DNA of 64,000 nt from Tolumonas sp008015085 (GCA_029265125.1 JAJUJX010000011.1:1-64000); one strand, 5' to 3'. Shown: positions 9,980 through 19,328, counted from the first letter of the stretch. A program made the numbers and translations. Notes: a model not told the origin generated them from the letters alone.

Positions 9980-11143
9980 TTACGCTTTAGCGCGCTCTTC
10001 CAGAATCGCAACTGCAGGCAGTTTTTTGCCTTCTACGAATTCCAGGAATGCACCACCGCCGGTAGAGATGTAAGACACTTTGTCAGCGATACCGAACTTG
10101 TCGATAGCAGCCAGAGTGTCACCACCACCAGCGATAGAGAATGCTGGAGACTCAGCGATCGCTTTAGCTATGATTTCAGTACCTTTAGCGAATTGGTCAA
10201 ATTCGAATACGCCAACAGGACCGTTCCACAGGATGGTTTTCGCGTTCATGATGATGTCAGCCAGTGCTTTAGCAGAATCAGGGCCGATATCGAAAATCAT
10301 GTCGTCGTCAGAAACGTCAGCTACAGATTTGATGGTAGCAGGAGTTGATTCAGAGAATTCTTTACCAACAACAACATCAGTAGTTGCAGGAATAGTAGTT
10401 TCTGCAGCCAGTTTCTTAGCTGTGTCGATCAGATCGTGTTCGCACAGAGACTTACCAACATTGTGGCCAGCAGCCGCGATGAAGGTGTTAGCGATACCAC
10501 CACCAACTACCAGCTGGTCAGCGATTTTAGACAGAGATTCCAGAACGGTCAGTTTGGTAGAAACTTTAGAACCACCAACGATAGCCACCATTGGGCGAGC
10601 TGGTTTGTCCATTGCTTTACCCAGTGCTTCCAGTTCGCCAGCCAGCAGTGGGCCAGCACAAGCAACAGGAGCGAACTGAGCCACACCGTAGGTAGAACCT
10701 TCAGCGCGGTGAGCAGTACCGAAAGCGTCCATTACGAATACGTCACACAGTGCAGCGTATTTCTTGGCCAGCTCTTCAGTGTTTTTCTTTTCGCCTTTGT
10801 TGAAACGGCAGTTTTCCAGAACAACCAGTTCACCAGCCGCAACTTCAACGCCGTCCAGGTAATCTTTAGCCAGACGTACTGGGCAGGACAGTTTGTCTTT
10901 CAGGTAGTTCACTACTGGCAGCAGAGAGAACTCTTCGTTGTACTCGCCTTCAGTCGGACGACCCAAGTGAGAAGTGATCATCAGCTTGGCGCCTTTTTCC
11001 AGAGCCAGTTTGATGGTTGGCAGAGTTGCAACGATACGTGCGTCAGAAGTTACTTTACCATCTTTCACTGGTACGTTCAGGTCAGCACGAACCAGTACGC
11101 GCTTACCAGCCAGATCCAGATCAGTCATTTTGATAACAGACAT
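9980..11143 (-). CDS. pgk: Phosphoglycerate kinase
   Basis: 387 aa, the usual length of bacterial PGK. Transfers phosphate from 1,3-bisphosphoglycerate to ADP. Visible motifs: VLVRADLNVPV at the N-terminus, the TSHLGRP substrate segment, FGTAHRAEGSTYG, the nucleotide motif GPVGVFE and GGGDTLAAID, and STGGGAFLEF near the C-terminus. E. coli has epd before pgk; here the upstream neighbour is directly tkt, after a 307-nt gap. Confidence 0.97.
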   Translation of the reverse strand: MSVIKMTDLDLAGKRVLVRADLNVPVKDGKVTSDARIVATLPTIKLALEKGAKLMITSHLGRPTEGEYNEEFSLLPVVNYLKDKLSCPVRLAKDYLDGVEVAAGELVVLENCRFNKGEKKNTEELAKKYAALCDVFVMDAFGTAHRAEGSTYGVAQFAPVACAGPLLAGELEALGKAMDKPARPMVAIVGGSKVSTKLTVLESLSKIADQLVVGGGIANTFIAAAGHNVGKSLCEHDLIDTAKKLAAETTIPATTDVVVGKEFSESTPATIKSVADVSDDDMIFDIGPDSAKALADIIMNAKTILWNGPVGVFEFDQFAKGTEIIAKAIAESPAFSIAGGGDTLAAIDKFGIADKVSYISTGGGAFLEFVEGKKLPAVAILEERAKA

Positions 11144-11279
11144 GTTAGTCCCCTATATTTAGACATATAACGAAGTCAGTGCCGTTGGCCTTATTAATCT
11201 TCCTGATAAGGCGCAACCAGAAGTTTAGTCTGTCAACCGGGAAAGCGGGATGAGCTTCAGTTGTGTGTGTTGTTGTTTT

Positions 11280-11295
11280 CCTGATTTACATCAGG
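11280..11295. promoter_or_regulatory. Candidate FNR-like palindrome upstream of pgk
   Basis: CCTGAT-TTAC-ATCAGG is a perfect palindrome with a 4-nt centre. Its core fits the FNR consensus TTGAT-N4-ATCAA in 8 of 10 positions. It is 137 nt before the pgk start. Assignment to FNR is inference from sequence only. Confidence 0.35.
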
Positions 11296-11405
11296 GGGAC
11301 TGAAGTCATTCTCAAAACGGTTATGTTGTGACTGACTAATCATTCAAACGCAAAGAGTTTACTGTGCTTATGCATCAAACGCGATACTTGACACAGATTT
11401 TCTGC

Positions 11406-11434
11406 GAAAAAAACGGGAGCCAAAGCTCCCGTTT
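11406..11434 (-). terminator. Rho-independent terminator after tkt
   Basis: A 10-bp perfect stem AAACGGGAGC / GCTCCCGTTT with a 4-nt loop is followed by seven Ts on the minus strand, 17 nt past the tkt stop. Confidence 0.9.
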
Positions 11435-11450
11435 AACATTGCATTTACGC

Positions 11451-13445
11451 TTAGAACAAACTTTCAACAGTTTGCACTACATTTTCTACAGTAAAGCCAA
11501 ATTCTTTAAACAGTAACTCAGCCGGCGCTGATTCACCGAAGCTACGCATACCGATGATTTTACCGTTCAAACCTGCATACTTGTACCAATAATCAGCAAT
11601 ACCGGCTTCTATCGCAACGCGTTTGGCTACAGCAGCTGGCAGTACAGATTCTTTATATTCAGCAGATTGTGCATCGAATGCATCAGTACACGGCATAGAG
11701 ACGACACGGATCTTACGGCCTTTAGCGGTCAGCTCATCAGCAGCCAGCATTGCCAGTTCAACTTCTGAACCTGTCGCGATCAGAATGGCATCCGGAGTCC
11801 CTTCGCTGTCACGCAGAATGTACCCACCTTTCGCAACATTTGCCAGTTGAGCTGGAGTACGATCCATCTGTGTCAGGTTCTGACGAGAGAAGATCAGCGC
11901 ACTTGGACCATCTTTACGTTCTACCGCATATTTCCAGGCAATGGCAGATTCCACCTGGTCACATGGGCGCCACGTGCTCATATTCGGTGTCAGACGCAAA
12001 GAGGCGATCTGTTCTACCGGCTGGTGAGTCGGGCCATCTTCACCCAGGCCAATTGAGTCATGAGTGTAAACGAAGATAGAACGCTGCTTCATCAGGGCAG
12101 CCATACGCACTGCATTACGTGCGTATTCCATGAACATCAGGAAAGTTGCACCGTAAGGAATAAAGCCGCCGTGTAAAGCAACACCGTTCATGATGGCAGA
12201 CATACCGAACTCACGAACACCGTAATGAACATAGTTACCGGATGCATCATCAGCAGTCAGAGAAACAGAGCCAGACCACATGGTCAGGTTGGATGGAGCT
12301 AAGTCAGCAGAACCACCCAGGAATTCAGGCAGTAACTTGCCAAAGGCTTCGATAGCATTCTGACTTGCTTTACGTGAAGCGATCTTAGATGGGTTAGCTT
12401 GCAGCTGTTCAACAAACGCCTGAGATGCTTCAGCCCAGTTAGCTGGCAATTCGCCATTCACGCGACGTTTGTATTCTGCCGCTAATTCAGGATGCGCTTC
12501 AGCATAAGCGGCATATTTTTCATTCCATGCAGCTTCTTTTGCAGCACCCGCTTCTTTTGCACTCCAGTCAGCAGCAACATCAGCAGGAATTACAAATGGC
12601 TCGTGATTCCAACCCAGGAACTCACGGGCAGCAGCAATTTCAGCCGCACCCAATGGTGAACCGTGGCAATCGTGTGAACCCGCTTTATTTGGTGAACCAA
12701 AACCGATCACAGTCTTACAGCAGATGAGCGTTGGTTTGTCAGTTTCTGCTTTGGCCGCTTCGATAGCCGCTTTAATTGCATCCGCATCATGGCCGTCAAC
12801 AGCACGAATAACATGCCAGCCGTATGATTCGAAACGAGCCGGAGTATCGTCAGTGAACCAGCCTTCGACATGGCCATCGATAGAGATACCGTTGTCATCC
12901 CAGAATGCAATCAGCTTACCCAGCTTCAGTGTCCCCGCCAGAGAACAAGCTTCATGAGAGATACCTTCCATCATGCAGCCGTCACCCATAAAGACATAGG
13001 TGTGGTGATCAACGATTTCGAAGCCAGGACGGTTGAATTGTGCCGCCAGTACTTTTTCCGCCAACGCCATACCTACGCCGTTGGTGATACCCTGCCCTAA
13101 TGGACCAGTGGTTGTTTCTACACCTGGCGCATAGCCATATTCAGGATGACCCGGAGTGCGGGAATGCAGCTGACGGAAGTTTTTCAGATCCTCAATAGAG
13201 AGATCATATCCACTCAGATGCAACAGAGAGTACAGCAGCATAGAGCCATGACCATTGGAAAGAATGAAACGGTCACGCTCACTCCATTTTGGGTTAGCGG
13301 GGTTGTGGTTCAAAAAGTCACGCCACAGCACTTCGGCAATATCAGCCATGCCCATTGGGGCGCCCGGATGTCCGGAATTGGCTTTTTGCACTGCATCCAT
13401 GCTCAATGCCCGGATGGCATTGGCTAACTCTTTACGAGAGGGCAT
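11451..13445 (-). CDS. tkt: Transketolase
   Basis: Thiamine-diphosphate enzyme of the pentose phosphate pathway, 664 aa (E. coli TktA 663). N-terminal ANSGHPGAPMG and the TPP motif GDGCMMEG...WDDN (about 155-185) are present, as are the central pyrimidine domain (FLMFMEYARNA, HDSIGLGEDGPTHQP) and the C-terminal domain. Divergent from metK, as in E. coli. Confidence 0.97.
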   Translation of the reverse strand: MPSRKELANAIRALSMDAVQKANSGHPGAPMGMADIAEVLWRDFLNHNPANPKWSERDRFILSNGHGSMLLYSLLHLSGYDLSIEDLKNFRQLHSRTPGHPEYGYAPGVETTTGPLGQGITNGVGMALAEKVLAAQFNRPGFEIVDHHTYVFMGDGCMMEGISHEACSLAGTLKLGKLIAFWDDNGISIDGHVEGWFTDDTPARFESYGWHVIRAVDGHDADAIKAAIEAAKAETDKPTLICCKTVIGFGSPNKAGSHDCHGSPLGAAEIAAAREFLGWNHEPFVIPADVAADWSAKEAGAAKEAAWNEKYAAYAEAHPELAAEYKRRVNGELPANWAEASQAFVEQLQANPSKIASRKASQNAIEAFGKLLPEFLGGSADLAPSNLTMWSGSVSLTADDASGNYVHYGVREFGMSAIMNGVALHGGFIPYGATFLMFMEYARNAVRMAALMKQRSIFVYTHDSIGLGEDGPTHQPVEQIASLRLTPNMSTWRPCDQVESAIAWKYAVERKDGPSALIFSRQNLTQMDRTPAQLANVAKGGYILRDSEGTPDAILIATGSEVELAMLAADELTAKGRKIRVVSMPCTDAFDAQSAEYKESVLPAAVAKRVAIEAGIADYWYKYAGLNGKIIGMRSFGESAPAELLFKEFGFTVENVVQTVESLF

Positions 13446-13632
13446 TTGTTACTCCTGCTTCAATTGGGTCTATACATTAAAGTAAGGTCTATATTGTCCC
13501 AAACTGACAGGCCGTTACGCAAATGTTATCTCGGCAAATTTATCGCTAGGTGCGAATTAGGTTTGATCGAATGCTAAATTTTCCCCGTACATTGACGATA
13601 TTCAGATTGACTGCGACAATAGTCACATAAAT

Positions 13633-13648
13633 AGACGTCCAGAAGTGG
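13633..13648 (+). promoter_or_regulatory. Candidate MetJ operator (two adjacent met boxes) upstream of metK
   Basis: AGACGTCC AGAAGTGG are two tandem 8-mers resembling the met-box consensus AGACGTCT, 68 nt before the metK ATG. The first matches well (7/8), the second partly (5/8). MetJ represses metK in Enterobacterales and Vibrionales; the site here is inferred. Confidence 0.5.
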
Positions 13649-13715
13649 ATACTGCCGTTTGCGACTAGCCAAGCCTAGTGGCAACTGCCTTCAACTTTTT
13701 ACACAGAGAATTAAA

Positions 13716-14870
13716 ATGGCAAGATTGTTTACCTCCGAATCCGTTGCAGAAGGACATCCAGATAAAATTGCGGATCAGATTTCCGATGCGGTGCTGGACG
13801 CCATTCTGGAGCAAGATCCTAAAGCCCGTGTAGCCTGCGAAACCTTCGTTAAAACCGGTATGGTGCTAGTTGGTGGTGAAATCACGACCTCTGCCTGGGT
13901 TGATATCGAAGAGCTGGTTCGTAAAACGGTATGCGACATCGGTTACACTCACTCAGATATGGGTTTCGATGCCCACTCTTGTGCTGTATTGAATGCTATC
14001 GGTAAACAATCACCAGACATCAATCAGGGTGTCGACCGAGCAGATCCGAAAGAGCAAGGTGCGGGTGACCAGGGCCTGATGTTCGGTTACGCTTCCAATG
14101 AAACGGAAGTATTGATGCCCGCACCTATCACTTATGCTCACCGTCTGGTTAAGCGTCAGTCTGAAGTGCGTAAAAACGGCACTTTGCCTTGGTTGCGCCC
14201 TGATGCGAAGAGCCAGATCACCTTCATCTATGACAAGCAAGGCAAAATCGAAGGGATTGATGCCGTTGTACTGTCAACTCAGCATTCACCTGAAATTGCT
14301 CAGGCTGACCTGATTGAAGCAGTACACGAAGAGATCATCAAACCTGTGTTGCCAACTGAATGGCTCAGTAAGAACACCAAGTACTTCATTAACCCGACCG
14401 GCCGTTTCGTTATCGGTGGCCCAATGGGTGACTGTGGTTTGACTGGCCGCAAAATTATCGTAGATACCTACGGTGGCATGGCTCGTCACGGTGGTGGTGC
14501 ATTCTCTGGCAAAGACCCATCTAAGGTTGACCGTTCAGCAGCGTATGCAGCCCGTTATGTAGCGAAGAACATTGTTGCAGCTGGTCTGGCTGATCGCTGT
14601 GAAATTCAGGTTTCTTACGCCATCGGTGTTGCAGAGCCAACATCTATCAGCGTGGAAACATTCGGCACCGGCAAAGTCAGCGAAGAGCTGTTGACTCAAC
14701 TAGTTCGCGAACAGTTCGACCTGCGCCCTTACGGTCTGATCGAAATGCTGGATCTGGTTCGTCCAATCTACAAAGCAACAGCAGCATACGGTCATTTTGG
14801 TCGTGAAGAATTCCCATGGGAAAAAACAGACAAAGCTGAACTGCTACGTGATCTTGCTGGTCTGAAATAA
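13716..14870 (+). CDS. metK: S-adenosylmethionine synthase
   Basis: Makes S-adenosylmethionine from methionine and ATP. I start at ATG 13716 (MARLFTSES), giving 384 aa, exactly the E. coli length; the open frame extends further upstream but without family similarity. Motifs: GHPDKIADQISDAV near 14-27, GAGDQGLMFGYA (ATP-binding), and the P-loop-like GGGAFSGKDPSKVDRS. Preceded by a candidate MetJ operator and followed by a terminator, so probably monocistronic. Confidence 0.97.
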   Translation: MARLFTSESVAEGHPDKIADQISDAVLDAILEQDPKARVACETFVKTGMVLVGGEITTSAWVDIEELVRKTVCDIGYTHSDMGFDAHSCAVLNAIGKQSPDINQGVDRADPKEQGAGDQGLMFGYASNETEVLMPAPITYAHRLVKRQSEVRKNGTLPWLRPDAKSQITFIYDKQGKIEGIDAVVLSTQHSPEIAQADLIEAVHEEIIKPVLPTEWLSKNTKYFINPTGRFVIGGPMGDCGLTGRKIIVDTYGGMARHGGGAFSGKDPSKVDRSAAYAARYVAKNIVAAGLADRCEIQVSYAIGVAEPTSISVETFGTGKVSEELLTQLVREQFDLRPYGLIEMLDLVRPIYKATAAYGHFGREEFPWEKTDKAELLRDLAGLK

Positions 14871-14880
14871 TGGCTGAATT

Positions 14881-14900
14881 AAAGGGGCTGCGGCCCCTTT
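14881..14900 (+). terminator. Terminator after metK
   Basis: An 8-bp stem AAAGGGGC / GCCCCTTT lies 10 nt after the metK stop; the T-run is short. Confidence 0.75.
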
Positions 14901-14954
14901 AGTTTATCTGTATTATTGCCAACTGATTAGTTCGTACACTTATTCCATCCTTCC

Positions 14955-15479
14955 ATGACAAGTAATTCTCGTCTTTCCGAGTTAGTTCAGATAGAAGTCA
15001 TCGCCAGTCATTACCTGTCTCTGGCAAGCCGTTATTTCAAACGTGAATTTAATCACCCCAAAATCACATTAGATCAACGGGGGAAATGTGCCGGAACAGC
15101 CCGCTTGTTGAGTTGGCATATCCGGCTTAATCCGGTTTTATTGCAGGACAATCAGGCAGAGTTTGAGCAAGAAGTCATTCCGCATGAAATTGCACATTTG
15201 GTTGTGCATGCCGTCTGGGGGCGTGTAAAACCACACGGTGCAGAATGGCAAATGGTTATGCGGGATGTATTTGGAATTACGCCCCGCACAACGCACCGGA
15301 TGGATATCAGCAAAGTTCAGGGAAGTGTGTACCCTTACCAATGTGACTGTCAGCAGCATCAGTTATCAATCCGCCGTCACCGAGCTTTTATGCGTGGCGA
15401 CAGAAAGTATCACTGTCGCCGCTGCGGCACTAATCTGCGACCACTTGCTGACGCAGAACACTCATCCCCTCGCCTGTAA
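14955..15479 (+). CDS. sprT: SprT-family zinc metalloprotease-like protein
   Basis: 174 aa. HEIAH at about residues 77-81 is the HExxH zinc motif of the SprT/Spartan fold, followed by HGAEW. The C-terminus has a zinc-ribbon with a Cys-x-Cys pair (QCDCQQH) and HCRRCG. The E. coli order metK...sprT-endA is kept. Its biochemical role in bacteria is not well established. The 3' end overlaps the convergent DUF5718 gene by 50 nt. No strong ribosome-binding site is visible. Confidence 0.88.
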   Translation: MTSNSRLSELVQIEVIASHYLSLASRYFKREFNHPKITLDQRGKCAGTARLLSWHIRLNPVLLQDNQAEFEQEVIPHEIAHLVVHAVWGRVKPHGAEWQMVMRDVFGITPRTTHRMDISKVQGSVYPYQCDCQQHQLSIRRHRAFMRGDRKYHCRRCGTNLRPLADAEHSSPRL

Positions 15480-16260
15480 ACTTACCGTCAGTAGCCATCA
15501 GTCGGATCTGTTCTGCGCTATATTGACGGGCATCATAAACAACCACGACACTCTCATCGCCAGGTTGCAAGAAATTCTTTTCCCCAAAAGAGGTGTAACG
15601 TGTAGCGCCGATACTGATAATAGCCTGCTGTGGATGTTGAGCCGATTTCAATAATGCAGCAATATCCTCTGCCGGCCCTTCATCCTGCTGATGATTCATT
15701 TTGTCGATCACCCAGTTCAGCAACGTCTCATGGAAATAGCTGTATTCCACTGCAGGACTATCTAATCCATATGCATGACATTCACCGTTACGGCGCAGAA
15801 AACTAGCAATATGGTAATGATCCAGCTCACCACCAGCCGTGAATTTATTCATAGGTATACGCTGCAGTGACATCCCCTTGCTGGCTGATCCCCAGTTCTT
15901 CTTTTCGCTGATCTTACGGGCACCAGGGCGGCGAATAGAACAATCATTGAATGCCGCAAATTCACGGGGGGTTAATGTTTTCACCTTATCGTGTTCATAT
16001 TCGATATCGCAGATCAGACAGACTTCAGGTTCGATCTGCAGGTTATCAGCGCCTTGCGGAAATTGGATCTGATCATGAGAAACGGGAAAAACGTTCAGAA
16101 AACTGTTTTCAATGTGTGGAACATAGAATGGGAAAATAGCTTTAGGCTGTATCGCATCTTTGACTTGGACATTCACAAAATCACTCGCCTCGCCCGCCTG
16201 TTCCAGGTGACCGGCAAAGTTACCCGCCACACCAAATCCGATCATTTTCATTAATTCCAT
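15430..16260 (-). CDS. DUF5718-family protein of unknown function
   Basis: 276 aa. I start at ATG 16260 because AAGGAG lies 8 nt upstream. The N-terminal signature IGFGVAGNFAGHLEQAGEA is one I associate with the DUF5718 family, which may be related to the fumarylacetoacetate hydrolase fold; that link is from memory and uncertain. No signal peptide or membrane helix is seen. It is inserted between sprT and endA, which are neighbours in E. coli, on the opposite strand, and its last 50 nt overlap the end of sprT. Confidence 0.75.
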   Translation of the reverse strand: MELMKMIGFGVAGNFAGHLEQAGEASDFVNVQVKDAIQPKAIFPFYVPHIENSFLNVFPVSHDQIQFPQGADNLQIEPEVCLICDIEYEHDKVKTLTPREFAAFNDCSIRRPGARKISEKKNWGSASKGMSLQRIPMNKFTAGGELDHYHIASFLRRNGECHAYGLDSPAVEYSYFHETLLNWVIDKMNHQQDEGPAEDIAALLKSAQHPQQAIISIGATRYTSFGEKNFLQPGDESVVVVYDARQYSAEQIRLMATDGKFTGEGMSVLRQQVVAD

Positions 16261-16365
16261 CTACTCTGCTCCTTTCTATGCCAACACATTTTTAACAAGA
16301 TTGCTGTTAAAAATCGCGGGCATGTTATTCTTGCAATATGTGATTTACACCATAGTTATGCTGTT

Positions 16366-17061
16366 ATGGTAAAAAATATTCTTTTCGTCTCAATTGTAAC
16401 AACAAGTTTTCTGTTTGCTGGTCAGGCAACCGCTGACCAGACGTTCGTTCAGGCCAAAAAAATGGCAAACGAATTGTACCGGCAACATCCTGTTACGTTT
16501 TATTGTGAATGCCCGATCAATTACAGTGGCAAAAAAATGACGCCAGACCTGGAAGCTTGTGGCTATCAGGTTCGTAAACAAGAAAGCCGGGCTAATCGTA
16601 TTGAATGGGAACACATTGTTCCGGCATGGGAATTTGGTCATCAACGCCAATGCTGGCAAAATGGTGGCCGGAAAAACTGTATCGATAATGATCCTGTCTT
16701 TGCCAAGATGGAAGGTGACATGCACAACCTCGTCCCTGCGATTGGTGAAGTGAACGGAGATCGCGCTAATTTCCGTTATTCCGAATGGAATGCAAAACCC
16801 GGGCAGTATGGCAAATGCACCATGGTCATCGATTTCAAACAAGACAGGGCTCAGCCTCCTGCCAATAGCCGGGGTGCGATTGCCAGAACCTATTTCTACA
16901 TGCAGGAACGATATAAGTTGTCGATAGCCGATCAGCAACGCAAATTATTTGAAGTGTGGAATAAGAAATATCCTGTCACGAAGTGGGAATGCCAGCGTGA
17001 CAATGAAATTGCCCGATTACAAGGCAACCATAATCGTTTTGTGAAGGAGCTGTGTCGCTGA
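16366..17061 (+). CDS. endA: Endonuclease I, periplasmic
   Basis: 231 aa DNA/RNA nuclease of the periplasm. A signal peptide ends at about residue 23 (GQATA-DQ). The HNH-like active site is visible as IEWEHIVPAWEFG near 80-92, with EVNGDRANFRYSEW as the second conserved block. Cysteines for disulfides are present. The stop codon overlaps the rsmE start by 1 nt, so endA is the first gene of an operon with rsmE, gshB, yqgE and ruvX. Confidence 0.95.
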   Translation: MVKNILFVSIVTTSFLFAGQATADQTFVQAKKMANELYRQHPVTFYCECPINYSGKKMTPDLEACGYQVRKQESRANRIEWEHIVPAWEFGHQRQCWQNGGRKNCIDNDPVFAKMEGDMHNLVPAIGEVNGDRANFRYSEWNAKPGQYGKCTMVIDFKQDRAQPPANSRGAIARTYFYMQERYKLSIADQQRKLFEVWNKKYPVTKWECQRDNEIARLQGNHNRFVKELCR

Positions 17062-17792
17062 TGCGAGTGCCACGAATTTATCAGAACTCCCCTCTTAATG
17101 TAGGTTCCGTTATTGCTCTTGATGAAGATGCTGCTAACCATGTTGGGCGGGTACTACGCATGGCCCCGGAGCAGGAAATCTGCCTCTTCAATGGTCAGGG
17201 CGGCCAGTATCAGGCAACCATTACGGAAAGTGGCAAAAAACATGTTACCGTCCGAATTGATAGCTTTACCGAGCAGAATGTTGAATCGCCATTATCAATT
17301 CATCTGGGACAAGTGATCAGCCGCGGCGATAAGATGGAATTTACTATTCAGAAATCGGTTGAATTGGGCGTGAACACTATCACGCCACTCTGGTCATCCC
17401 GGTGCGGGGTTAAATTACAGGGTGATCGTCTGGATAAAAAACTGGAGCAGTGGCAAAAAATCGCCATCAGTGCCTGTGAACAATGTGGCCGGAATATTGT
17501 ACCCGTTGTTCGTCCGGTGATGTCACTGGAGCAATGGCTGTCTGAACCTACCGATGAGCTGAAACTGACGTTACACCCTCGAGCCAAGTATTCGGTAGGT
17601 ACATTACCTGAACCCACTCAGGGTGTACGTCTGGTAATCGGCCCTGAAGGTGGTTTATCTGATGATGAAATCGCATTGACCGAACAATACCAGTTTCAGG
17701 AAATGCTGCTCGGTCCTCGTGTGTTACGCACCGAAACGGCCGCACTGACCGCCATTACCGCACTGCAGTGTCGTTTTGGCGATCTGAGTTAG
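17061..17792 (+). CDS. rsmE: 16S rRNA m3U1498 methyltransferase
   Basis: 243 aa, identical in length to E. coli RsmE. I use ATG 17061 (MRVPRIYQ), which overlaps the endA stop and has AAGGAG 10 nt upstream, rather than the GTG at 17052. SPOUT-fold knot motifs: LVIGPEGGLSDDEI and LGPRVLRTETAALTAI near the C-terminus, where SAM binds. Confidence 0.96.
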   Translation: MRVPRIYQNSPLNVGSVIALDEDAANHVGRVLRMAPEQEICLFNGQGGQYQATITESGKKHVTVRIDSFTEQNVESPLSIHLGQVISRGDKMEFTIQKSVELGVNTITPLWSSRCGVKLQGDRLDKKLEQWQKIAISACEQCGRNIVPVVRPVMSLEQWLSEPTDELKLTLHPRAKYSVGTLPEPTQGVRLVIGPEGGLSDDEIALTEQYQFQEMLLGPRVLRTETAALTAITALQCRFGDLS

Positions 17793-17800
17793 GAGATAAA

Positions 17801-18757
17801 ATGAGCATCAAATTAGGCATAGTGATGGACCCTATCAGTTCCATCAACATCAAAAAAGACACCAGTTTTGCCATGCTGGAAGAAGCTCAGCGTCGGGGCT
17901 ATGAACTTTATTATATGGAAATGAGTGACCTGTATCTGGAACAGGGCATCTCTTATGCAACGATGCAGCCTGTCACTGTACGCCGCGATCCGGCTGACTG
18001 GTTTACGCTGGGAGACGTGATCGATCAGCCACTGCATGAGCTTGATGTGATCCTGATGCGTAAAGATCCGCCGTTCGATACGGAATTCATCTACGCCACC
18101 TATCTGCTGGAACGAGCGGAAGAAAAAGGCACATTAATCGTCAACAAACCGCAAAGTCTGCGTGATGCTAACGAAAAATTGTTTACTGCATGGTTTGCTG
18201 AACATACCCCAACTACCTTGGTCACGCGTTCAGCCGCAAAACTTCGTTCGTTCCACCAGCAGCACCAGGATGTGATCCTGAAACCACTGGATGGCATGGG
18301 CGGTGCGTCTATCTTCCGCATGAAGAAGGATGATCCTAACGTCGGTGTCATCATCGAAACACTGACAGAACATGGTTCCCGCTACTGTATGGCTCAGACT
18401 TATCTGCCAGCCATCAAAGACGGTGATAAACGTGTATTAGTAATTGATGGCGAGCCTGTTCCTTACTGTCTGGCACGCATTCCCTCTCAGGGAGAGACCC
18501 GTGGAAACCTGGCAGCAGGCGGCCGCGGCGAACCAAGAGAACTGACCGAAGCAGACTGGAAAATCGCACGTGCGGTAGGCCCCACCTTGAAAGCAAAAGG
18601 GCTGATTTTTGTAGGACTGGATATTATTGGTGATCGTCTGACAGAAATTAACGTCACCAGCCCGACCTGTGTACGGGAAATTGAAGCCGTATTTGATATT
18701 AATATTTGTGGTCTGCTGATGGATGCCATCGAGCGTCGGATTAGCCAGACACATTGA
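17801..18757 (+). CDS. gshB: Glutathione synthetase
   Basis: ATP-grasp enzyme joining gamma-glutamylcysteine and glycine, 318 aa (E. coli 316). Start at ATG 17801 with AGGAG upstream; begins MSIKLGIVMDPIS. Motifs: ILKPLDGMGGASIFR (ATP-grasp loop), GGRGEPRELTEAD and the metal/substrate segment EINVTSPTCVREIE. It is 8 nt after rsmE. Confidence 0.96.
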   Translation: MSIKLGIVMDPISSINIKKDTSFAMLEEAQRRGYELYYMEMSDLYLEQGISYATMQPVTVRRDPADWFTLGDVIDQPLHELDVILMRKDPPFDTEFIYATYLLERAEEKGTLIVNKPQSLRDANEKLFTAWFAEHTPTTLVTRSAAKLRSFHQQHQDVILKPLDGMGGASIFRMKKDDPNVGVIIETLTEHGSRYCMAQTYLPAIKDGDKRVLVIDGEPVPYCLARIPSQGETRGNLAAGGRGEPRELTEADWKIARAVGPTLKAKGLIFVGLDIIGDRLTEINVTSPTCVREIEAVFDINICGLLMDAIERRISQTH

Positions 18758-18773
18758 GGATTTGTTGTTTAGA

Positions 18774-19328
18774 ATGATGTCATTACAGAATTATTTTCTG
18801 GTTGCTATGCCCTCGCTCAATGATTCAGTTTTTGAGCGTTCTATTATCTACATTTGTGAACACAATGAGAAAGGAGCGATGGGGATCATGCTGAATGTGC
18901 CCCTCGATCTGGATGTTTGCCAGTTGCTGACCCAGATGAAAATGGAAAACGCCTCCTTTTCCTTGTCAGGAAAGTCCGTTTTTTCTGGCGGGCCAGTTAG
19001 CACTGACCGAGGCTTTGTATTACATACGCCGATGGATGGTTTTCATGCCTCACTATCACTGACTGATGAGCTGATGATGACCACGTCGCTGGATATCTTA
19101 TCTACGTTAGGAACTTCTGCTGAACCCAAGCAATATATGATTGCATTAGGCTACGCCGGTTGGGAAAAAGGGCAATTAGAAGAGGAAATTCGCGAAAATA
19201 CCTGGCTGACAGTGCCAGCTTCGCCGGATATCATTTTTGATATTCCTTATGAAGATCGCTGGCTGGCCGCAAGCAAATCACTTGGCATTGATATCTGGCA
19301 ACTGTCTCCGCAGGCTGGTCACGCATGA
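18774..19328 (+). CDS. yqgE: YqgE/AlgH-family protein
   Basis: 184 aa, UPF0301. I choose ATG 18774 (MMSLQNYFLVAMP), which matches the usual family N-terminus; GAGGA lies 13 nt upstream. Conserved blocks: CEHNEKGAMGIMLN, FSGGPVSTDRGFVLH, ALGYAGWEKGQLE. Molecular function unknown. It overlaps ruvX by 4 nt (ATGA) as usual for this pair. Confidence 0.93.
   Translation: MMSLQNYFLVAMPSLNDSVFERSIIYICEHNEKGAMGIMLNVPLDLDVCQLLTQMKMENASFSLSGKSVFSGGPVSTDRGFVLHTPMDGFHASLSLTDELMMTTSLDILSTLGTSAEPKQYMIALGYAGWEKGQLEEEIRENTWLTVPASPDIIFDIPYEDRWLAASKSLGIDIWQLSPQAGHA

Larger units (their letters stand above)
11144..11450. other. Intergenic region tkt-pgk (site of the missing epd)
   Basis: No open frame of coding character. 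It holds the tkt terminator at its right end and a palindrome at 11280-11295. The promoter of pgk must lie here. Confidence 0.6.

Noticed and set aside
9938..10679. Further long plus-strand frames opposite pgk and fba
   Set aside because: Shadow frames caused by the codon use of highly expressed glycolytic genes.
10436..11170. 244-codon plus-strand open frame opposite pgk
   Set aside because: It lies wholly antisense to a well-conserved pgk with strong codon bias, has no ribosome site and no recognisable protein character.
13446..13715. SAM riboswitch before metK
   Set aside because: No fold of a SAM aptamer followed by an expression platform is visible; a MetJ-type operator explains the region better.
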